A stretch of 64,000 nucleotides of DNA from Demequina sp. NBRC 110055 (GTDB taxonomy: Bacteria; Actinomycetota; Actinomycetes; Actinomycetales; Demequinaceae), in assembly GCF_002090135.1 (NCBI RefSeq), contig NZ_BBRL01000004.1, positions 124,001 through 188,000 of the forward strand. Direction: 5' to 3'. Within the stretch, counting starts at the first letter, position 1. The number at the start of each line of letters is the position of its first letter. The position numbers and the translations under genes were made by a program. Of the stretch, positions 58,460 to 64,000 are shown one piece after another. A model generated the notes under the pieces. That model was not told the DNA's origin. It did not search any database and saw nothing but the letters and a program-made list of their open reading frames with translations.

Positions 58460-60450
58460 GGTGGATGACCATGACCGCCATCGCCTGTGCGGGCGTCCTC
58501 GCACTCGCAGCGTGCGAGGACGCCGAGGAGACGACGGCTCCGGGCAGCGATGCCGTGGCGATGACCGCTGCACCGGAAGGCGCGGGCCTTCCCGAGCGAG
58601 AGCTCGCGCCCACCGGGTCCGCCCGCGTCGTCGAGGACCTGCCCGCACCCACGAACCGGTGGTACTCGGGCCTGGTGTTCGGGGATCAGTCGTACTCCGC
58701 GTTTGGGGATCCCCTGTCGCTCACGACCGTCGAGGGGGGCATGGCCGTGGGCCTTCCCCGCGTGCAGGCCTCGGCCGACCTCATCGCCGGCCCCGCCGCA
58801 CGGGACGTGACGATGCAGGTCGACGGCGCCGAGGGGTTGCCGGTGGCCTCCGCCGCCGACCCCGTGGGCGCCACACTCGACTACCGTGACGGCGCCGGCT
58901 CCACGCTCGCGCAGGTGAGCTTCGCCAAGGGATGGCCCGCCATCGCCGTGACGGCCGCCTCCGACGTGTCCCTCACGCTCTCCGCGCCCGCGCGTCAGGA
59001 CGACGAGTTCGCCGTGCTGGAGATCGGCGACACCACCTACGTCCTCGTGACGGACGGCGGGACGGTTGACGGCAGCGCACTGACGCTGCCGCAGGGCTCC
59101 ACGGCCCAGCTTGCCGTGGTGCCCGACGACGGCGACCCCGCCGCCTTCGCCGCGGCGCTGGGAGAGCCGGTCGGCGCCACGGAGCTTGCCATGGGAGTGG
59201 GCGAGGATGGCGCCACGACCGCGGTGACCTATGCGGAATCGGGAACCGTGGTCGCCGTCCCGCACGACCGCGCCGAGGGGCTCGACTGTTCCCTGGGCAG
59301 CTACGAGACCATTCACGGCCCGCTGCTCGCGTGTGCGGCGGGCTCCGTGTCATGGGACGTGCCGCTGACCGCACCCACGATGGCGCTCGACCTCGGCGGC
59401 ATCGGCTCCGAGCAGCGCTCGGCCATCGTCGCGGCGCTTCAGGAGGCCGCGGCAAGCACCCCGGAGTTCCCGGTGGACACCTACTTTGGCGGCAAGGCCC
59501 TGCACCGTCAGGCCATGCTCGTGTCGATCGCGGACCAGCTGGGAGAGGACGAGCTCGCGGACTCCCTCGCCGGCCCCCTCAATGACGCCCTCGCCGTGTG
59601 GACCGAGGCCGGTGGGTGCGAGTCACGGGACACCCAGTGCTTTGTCTACGACCCGGGTTTCCGTGGCGTGACCGGGATGGAGCCGTCGTTCGGATCGGAG
59701 GAATTCAACGACCACCACTTCCACTACGGCTACTTCCTGAACGCTGCGGCCGTGGCGGTGGGGCACGATCCCGCGCTGGCCGACACGATCGGTCCCGTCA
59801 TCGATCAGCTCGCCGCGGATATCGCGAGCCCCACGGCCTCCGAGCGCTTCCCCCAGCTGCGGTCCTTCGACCCGGTCGCGGGGCACGCGTGGGCGTCCGG
59901 CATGTCGCCGTTCGGCGACGGCAACAACCAGGAGTCCAGTTCCGAGGCGGTGCTCGCGTGGAACGGGCTCGCCGCCTGGGCCGAGGCCCGTGGGGACGAC
60001 GCGATGACCGAGACCGCCACCTGGCTCCTGTCCGCGGAGGCCGATGCCGCACTCACCCGGTGGGTCCGGCCCGACCTGTCGGAGTTTCCCGAATACGAGC
60101 ACGACTTCGTCTCCCTCGAGTGGGGTGGCAAACGCGAGCATGCCACGTGGTTCTCCCCCGCCGAGGCCGCAAAGCTGGGCATCGAGCTGATCCCGATGGC
60201 GCCGGTGCAGCAGCACCTCGCCGCGATCGACGAGGACGACGCCCAGGTGATCCGCGACACCGTCGAAGGCGCTCGGGCCGATGCCGGCGAGGCCGGCTTC
60301 GGCGACTACCTCCTCATGTACCTCGCTCTGGCCGGCCAGGACGATGCCGGCGCCGCGTGGGAGGAGGCCGTCGCGTTGCCTGACGAGGCGATCGACGGCG
60401 GCAACTCGCGAGCTGCCATGCTCGCGTTCATCGCGGCGCAGATGCCATGA
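58456..60450 (+). CDS. GH81 endo-beta-1,3-glucanase lipoprotein
   Basis: 664 aa. The lipoprotein signal ends LALAAC (Cys20), so the enzyme is held on the outer face of the membrane. The N-terminal beta domain carries PTNRWYSGLVFGDQS. The catalytic region has the GH81 signatures FNDHHFHYGYF (417-427, Asp419) and GNNQESSSEA (489-498, Glu493 and Glu497). GH81 enzymes cut internal beta-1,3-glucan bonds. Encoded last in the synthase operon, it is positioned like BcsZ in cellulose operons, and may trim, release or recycle the polymer. ATGA overlap with the HlyD-like gene. Confidence 0.93.
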   Translation: MRWMTMTAIACAGVLALAACEDAEETTAPGSDAVAMTAAPEGAGLPERELAPTGSARVVEDLPAPTNRWYSGLVFGDQSYSAFGDPLSLTTVEGGMAVGLPRVQASADLIAGPAARDVTMQVDGAEGLPVASAADPVGATLDYRDGAGSTLAQVSFAKGWPAIAVTAASDVSLTLSAPARQDDEFAVLEIGDTTYVLVTDGGTVDGSALTLPQGSTAQLAVVPDDGDPAAFAAALGEPVGATELAMGVGEDGATTAVTYAESGTVVAVPHDRAEGLDCSLGSYETIHGPLLACAAGSVSWDVPLTAPTMALDLGGIGSEQRSAIVAALQEAAASTPEFPVDTYFGGKALHRQAMLVSIADQLGEDELADSLAGPLNDALAVWTEAGGCESRDTQCFVYDPGFRGVTGMEPSFGSEEFNDHHFHYGYFLNAAAVAVGHDPALADTIGPVIDQLAADIASPTASERFPQLRSFDPVAGHAWASGMSPFGDGNNQESSSEAVLAWNGLAAWAEARGDDAMTETATWLLSAEADAALTRWVRPDLSEFPEYEHDFVSLEWGGKREHATWFSPAEAAKLGIELIPMAPVQQHLAAIDEDDAQVIRDTVEGARADAGEAGFGDYLLMYLALAGQDDAGAAWEEAVALPDEAIDGGNSRAAMLAFIAAQMP

Positions 60451-60472
60451 CCGCGGACTGACCACCGAACGC

Positions 60473-60505
60473 GGTGGTGCCAGCGGCAACGCCGCTGGCA
60501 CCACC
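60473..60505 (+). terminator. Terminator of the glucan operon
   Basis: GGTGGTGCCAGCGGC / GCCGCTGGCACCACC, 15-bp perfect stem, loop AAC, 22 bases past the GH81 stop. It marks the end of the five-gene unit. Confidence 0.92.
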
Positions 60506-60564
60506 CTGCGGCGACGCTTCGTGACTGGTCCGCAGGCGCATCGGCCGGTGGTTGACTGATCCCC

Positions 60565-61491
60565 GTGACCTCTTCACGCTCCGGCCTCGCGTATGGCGCG
60601 GGCGCCTACCTCATGTGGGGCCTGTTCCCGCTGCTCATGGCGGCGCTCGAGCCCGCCGGTGCCATCGAGATCACCGCTCATCGCGCCGTGTGGTCACTGG
60701 TGGTGTGTCTCGCCATCGTTGCCGTGGTGCGAGGCTGGCGTCCTCTACGCGAGGTGCTCGCCAACCGGCGGGCGTTCCTGACCCTCGCGGCTGCCGCCAT
60801 TGTGGTCGCCGTCAACTGGCTGATCTACGTGTACGCCGTCGTGACCGACCACGTGAATTCCGCATCGCTGGGGTACTACATCAACCCGCTCTTCACCGTG
60901 CTGCTGGGAGTCGTGTTCCTGGGCGAGCGACTGAGGCGCATGCAGATTGTCGCGCTCGCCATCGCGGCCGTCGCGGTGCTCGTCATTGGGTTCGGCCTGG
61001 GCGAGTTCCCGTGGATCTCGCTCGTCCTGGCGGGCTCGTTCGGCCTGTACGGGCTGATCAAGAAGCGCGTCGGCACCTCCGTCGACGCGGTGACGGGCCT
61101 CACGGTCGAGACGCTGGTCCTCGCGCCCGTGGGCCTCATCGCGATTCTCGTCATGGGCTCGACCGGCACCTTTGGGGACCGCGGTGAGCCCGGTCTAGGC
61201 ATCGGCCACGACCTGCTGCTGATGTCGACCGGCATCTTCACCGCCGGAGCGCTGCTGCTGTTCGCCGCGGGCTCGCGGCGACTGCCGCTGTTCGTCATGG
61301 GGCTGCTGCAATACATCGCGCCCACCATGATGTTCATCCTTGCCGTGTGGCACTTCGGGGAGCCGATGCCGCCGTCGCGCTGGGCGGGATTTGTGCTGGT
61401 GTGGGTCGCGCTTGTGGTGATCAGCGTCGACGCGTGGCGGGCTCGTCCTCGCCGCGGTGTGGCCCAGGTGGAGGCGGCGGAGCCCGTCTGA
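60565..61491 (+). CDS. rarD: RarD/EamA-family transporter
   Basis: 308 aa with ten predicted spans in two EamA halves. It matches RarD-type permeases (YLMWGLFPLLMAALEP, and the SASLGYYINPLFTVLLG stretch typical of the family). RarD proteins were linked to chloramphenicol resistance in Pseudomonas but generally have unknown substrates. GTG start at 60565. It is separated from the glucan operon by a terminator and from the prenyl synthase by a large inverted repeat. Confidence 0.9.
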   Translation: MTSSRSGLAYGAGAYLMWGLFPLLMAALEPAGAIEITAHRAVWSLVVCLAIVAVVRGWRPLREVLANRRAFLTLAAAAIVVAVNWLIYVYAVVTDHVNSASLGYYINPLFTVLLGVVFLGERLRRMQIVALAIAAVAVLVIGFGLGEFPWISLVLAGSFGLYGLIKKRVGTSVDAVTGLTVETLVLAPVGLIAILVMGSTGTFGDRGEPGLGIGHDLLLMSTGIFTAGALLLFAAGSRRLPLFVMGLLQYIAPTMMFILAVWHFGEPMPPSRWAGFVLVWVALVVISVDAWRARPRRGVAQVEAAEPV

Positions 61492-61494
61492 ATC

Positions 61495-61592
61495 GGTTTG
61501 GCCCACACCTGTGACAGAAGTGACCAATGTCGCTGATGAGACACCGTGCGCTGTCACACGAGATAACATCCGTCACAGGTGTGGGCTCAACC
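61495..61592. repeat. 98-bp element with 21-bp inverted repeats
   Basis: Bases 61495-61515 and 61572-61592 are inverted repeats, 19 of 21 identical, with an uninterrupted 15-base core GCCCACACCTGTGAC. The 56-base interior contains TGTGACAGAAGTGACC (partly like a CRP/GlxR site) and TGTCACACGAG. It lies between the convergent rarD and prenyl synthase genes. No clear target-site duplication was seen. It may be a MITE-like remnant, a structured RNA or a composite terminator. Confidence 0.7.
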
Positions 61593-61639
61593 GACACGTG
61601 TCCCGGGTGTGTCGGCTCACACTGTCGCCGGGGCGGGTG

Positions 61640-62635
61640 CTAGGAGGCGCGGGCCACGAGGGCGTCGGCGAAGGCGTTGAACGCGGCCTTGACCTGGCCA
61701 TCGGGAAGCGACGCGACCGATTCCTCGGCGCGCACGGCCCACTCGCGGGCCTTGGCGCTCGTCTCGTCGACCACGGGGTGGTTCGCCAAGCGGGCAACCA
61801 CGTCGGCCAGCACCGCGTCGTCCGACAGGTCGCCGTCGATGTCGGCGAGCAGCTGGCGCTCCTCGTCGGTGCCGCCGGCGGCCACGCGGGCACGCAGCAG
61901 CAGCACGGGCATGGTGGGCACGCCCTCACGCAGGTCGGTGCCTGGCGTCTTGCCGGTGGTGGCGGCGTCCGAACGTAGGTCGATCACGTCATCGGCCAAC
62001 TGGAACGCCACGCCGGCGAGCTCGCCGTAGCGCGTGACCTGATCCACGACCTGCGGCGTGCAGCCCGCCATGAGGGCGCCGAACCGGGCCGAGGTCGCGA
62101 TCAGCGACCCCGTCTTGTCGGCGAGCACCTGGATGTAGTGCGCGACGGCATCCTGGCCCTCGTCGGGGCCGACGGTCTCGTGCAGCTGGCCCAGGCACAG
62201 GCGCTCGAACGTCGCCGCCTGGAGCCGGACGGCCTCCGGTCCCAGCCCTGCTACCACACGCGACGCCCGGGCGAACAGCAGGTCGCCGGTGAGGATCGCG
62301 ACCGAGTTGCCCCACACCTCGTGCGCCGACGGGGCGCCGCGACGGGTGGGAGCGGAGTCCATGACGTCGTCGTGGTACAGCGTCGCAAGGTGCGTGAGCT
62401 CGACCACGACCGCGGCCTCGACGACCTCGGGCCGGGCGCCGTCACCGAGCTGCGCGGCGAGCAGCGTGAGCATGGGACGCAGGCGCTTGCCGCCGGCATT
62501 CACCAGGTGCTTCGACGTGGCATCGGCGAGCGAGTCTGACTGCGCGACGGCGTCGCGCAGGCGCTCCTCGACGAGCTCGAGGCGAGGCAGCAGCCTCTCC
62601 TCGAGCTCGGCGTCACCGATCGGCAGCGAGGTCAT
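61640..62635 (-). CDS. Polyprenyl diphosphate synthase
   Basis: 331 aa from ATG 62635, four bases after the nuoN stop. All-helical isoprenoid chain-elongating enzyme. The first Asp-rich motif is DDVMD (in YHDDVMDSAPTRRG) and the second is LADDVIDL. GGKRLRP binds the allylic/IPP phosphates. Small residues before the first Asp-rich motif suggest a long product, most likely the menaquinone side chain, which fits its place after nuoN. Product length cannot be read exactly from sequence. Confidence 0.93.
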   Translation of the reverse strand: MTSLPIGDAELEERLLPRLELVEERLRDAVAQSDSLADATSKHLVNAGGKRLRPMLTLLAAQLGDGARPEVVEAAVVVELTHLATLYHDDVMDSAPTRRGAPSAHEVWGNSVAILTGDLLFARASRVVAGLGPEAVRLQAATFERLCLGQLHETVGPDEGQDAVAHYIQVLADKTGSLIATSARFGALMAGCTPQVVDQVTRYGELAGVAFQLADDVIDLRSDAATTGKTPGTDLREGVPTMPVLLLRARVAAGGTDEERQLLADIDGDLSDDAVLADVVARLANHPVVDETSAKAREWAVRAEESVASLPDGQVKAAFNAFADALVARAS

Positions 62636-62639
62636 CGGA

Positions 62640-64000
62640 TCAGCCAGCGTTGACCAGCAGCACCGACGCGTCGGCGAACAGGTCGAGCACACCGGCGGGC
62701 AGGATGCCGAGGATCAGGATGGCGACGGCGGTCACGTAGATGACCGTGCGCGTGAGGGCCGAGTCCTCGATAGCGATGACCTCCTCGGCACCCTCGGGGG
62801 CGTCGGTGAAGAACATCAGCACGATGAGGCGCACATAGAAGAACGCAGCCACGGCCGAGGCCAGGACGGCAATCAGCACGAGGACCCAGGCGCCGCCAGC
62901 GACGGCCGCAGAGAACGCCTCAAACTTTCCGATGAAGCCCGCGGTGAGCGGGATACCGGCGAAAGACAGGAGGAACAGCGCCATCGAGCCGGCGAGCAGG
63001 GGCGAACGCTTGCCCAGGCCAGCCCACTGGCCCAGGCGCACGGCCTCGGCACCCACGCCGCCGTCCTCGGCGCGCTCACGCACCTGCGAGACCACGGCGA
63101 AGGCACCGATGGTGCCCAGGCCGTAGGCGAGCAGGTAGAACGGCAGCGCGGTGAGCGCCTCGCCCTCGAGACCCGCGAAGGCCACCAGGATGAAGCCGGC
63201 GTGTGCGACGGCCGAGTAGGCGAGCATGCGCTTGATGTCGGTCTGGACGAGCGCGACCACGGTGCCGAGCACCATCGACGCGATCGCGACGGCCCAGATC
63301 AGCCACGACAGTTCCCACTCGAGCGGGGCGAACGCCACGAACATGACACGCACCAGCGCGGCGGTCGCGGCGGCCTTCGTCGCCGCACCCATGAACGCGG
63401 TGAGCGGGGTGGGCGCACCCTGGTAGGCGTCGGGCACCCAGGAGTGGAACGGCACGGCGCCGATCTTGAACATGAGGCCCACGACGACCATGACGGCGCC
63501 CGCGAGCAGGATGGGGTCGGCGTCCGCGATCATCGTCGCGCCGCGACCGATCATGTCGAGGTTCGTGACCGTGGTGGCGCCGTAGACCAGCGCCACACCG
63601 AAGATGAAGATCGCCGAGGAGAACGCGCCGAGCAGGAAGTACTTCAGCGCGGCCTCGTGCGACAGGAACCGACGTCGGCGCGACAGCGCCACCATGATGT
63701 ACAGCGGCAGCGAGAACACCTCAAGGGCAACGAACAGGAACACCAGGTCCGTCACGCACGTGAACAGCATCATGCCGCCCACCGCAAACAACGCGAGCGG
63801 GTAGACCTCGGTGACCGCGAGGCCCGCGCGGCGCGCGAGCTTCTCCTCGAGCGAACCGGGCGTGCTCGCACCCAACTCTGTAAACGCTCCGCCGCCGTCA
63901 CGCGAGGCGAACAGCAGCATGGCGAGGATGCCAAAGACCAGGAGGATGGACATCCAGGCGAGCGCCTGGCGGTCCACGGTCAGCATGCCCGCCATCGCGA
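62640..64000 (-). CDS. nuoN: NADH-quinone oxidoreductase subunit N (5' end outside window)
   Basis: At least 453 aa visible, many spans. It is a proton-pumping antiporter-like subunit of complex I. Features include the conserved Lys in LMFKIGAVPFHSWVPDAYQGAP, QTDIKRMLAYSAVAHAG and GIPLTAGFIGKFEAF. Family members in actinobacteria are some 70-100 residues longer at the N-terminus, so the gene starts beyond position 64000. As last gene of the nuo operon it is followed at once by the prenyl synthase. Confidence 0.95.
   Translation of the reverse strand, partial: AMAGMLTVDRQALAWMSILLVFGILAMLLFASRDGGGAFTELGASTPGSLEEKLARRAGLAVTEVYPLALFAVGGMMLFTCVTDLVFLFVALEVFSLPLYIMVALSRRRRFLSHEAALKYFLLGAFSSAIFIFGVALVYGATTVTNLDMIGRGATMIADADPILLAGAVMVVVGLMFKIGAVPFHSWVPDAYQGAPTPLTAFMGAATKAAATAALVRVMFVAFAPLEWELSWLIWAVAIASMVLGTVVALVQTDIKRMLAYSAVAHAGFILVAFAGLEGEALTALPFYLLAYGLGTIGAFAVVSQVRERAEDGGVGAEAVRLGQWAGLGKRSPLLAGSMALFLLSFAGIPLTAGFIGKFEAFSAAVAGGAWVLVLIAVLASAVAAFFYVRLIVLMFFTDAPEGAEEVIAIEDSALTRTVIYVTAVAILILGILPAGVLDLFADASVLLVNAG

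Overview
The window is 64 kb of chromosome from a high-GC actinobacterium. Evidence for this is strong GC bias at third codon positions, GTG and TTG starts, leaderless promoters with a TANNNT -10 box, a TTG-started rpoB, HadAB dehydratases and a FprA-type ferredoxin reductase. The gene set (anaerobic ribonucleotide reductase, quinone-dependent pyruvate oxidase, a beta-1,3-glucan-type locus with a GH81 glucanase) fits a facultative member of the Micrococcales, perhaps near Cellulomonadaceae or Demequinaceae. That placement is inference; no rRNA gene is present.

Region 1 (1-33.5 kb) is the conserved translation and transcription neighbourhood, read mostly on the minus strand: tRNA-Thr, tRNA-Met, rpmG, hadA, hadB, murB, aspC (plus strand), tRNA-Trp, secE, nusG, rplK, rplA, rplJ, rplL, rpoB, rpoC. 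In mycobacteria much of this block is contiguous. Here it is opened by an NCS2 purine permease (31.3-32.8 kb), a divergent LacI/MFS pair (27.8-30.2 kb), and a 12-kb plus-strand block (14.7-26.5 kb). That block holds a flavin disulfide oxidoreductase-like protein, a DrrAB-like ABC exporter, a secreted protein of unknown function, two two-component systems (OmpR and NarL types) and a MacB/FtsX-like exporter.

Region 2 (33.5-47.6 kb) is housekeeping and redox metabolism: an AlkX/YcaQ-like DNA glycosylase, a sugar porter, a dihydroorotate dehydrogenase-like enzyme, nrdD-nrdG behind a pair of NrdR-box-like sites, a secreted HNH nuclease with an Excalibur domain, tRNA-Tyr, YajQ, an overlapping pair of FMN glutamate-synthase-like protein and pyruvate oxidase, HtpX and a GNAT enzyme.

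Region 3 (47.6-52.9 kb) is reductive sulfur assimilation. It has a ferredoxin-NADP reductase, a PLD-like protein, a 23-residue leader peptide with five cysteines, ferredoxin-dependent sulfite reductase and an iron-sulfur APS/PAPS reductase. The leader suggests cysteine-sensing attenuation.

Region 4 (53.2-60.5 kb) is the most interesting: two tandem copies of a module made of a cellulose/curdlan-synthase-like GT2 and a HlyD-like membrane-anchored protein, followed by a GH81 endo-beta-1,3-glucanase lipoprotein. Four of the five genes join the next by a 4-base ATGA overlap and a strong terminator closes the unit. I infer a Gram-positive beta-1,3-glucan (curdlan-like) synthesis machine with its own surface glucanase.

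Region 5 (60.5-64 kb) holds a RarD/EamA transporter, a polyprenyl diphosphate synthase and the 3' part of nuoN.

Beyond genes, three non-coding signals stand out. A short motif, GGCCGATGCC (long form GGCCGATGCCGTGGCC), recurs about 40 times in both orientations, inside and between genes. A paired-hairpin repeat occurs three times with the same 12-base loops and the same 50-base centre-to-centre spacing. A 98-bp inverted-repeat element lies between rarD and the prenyl synthase.
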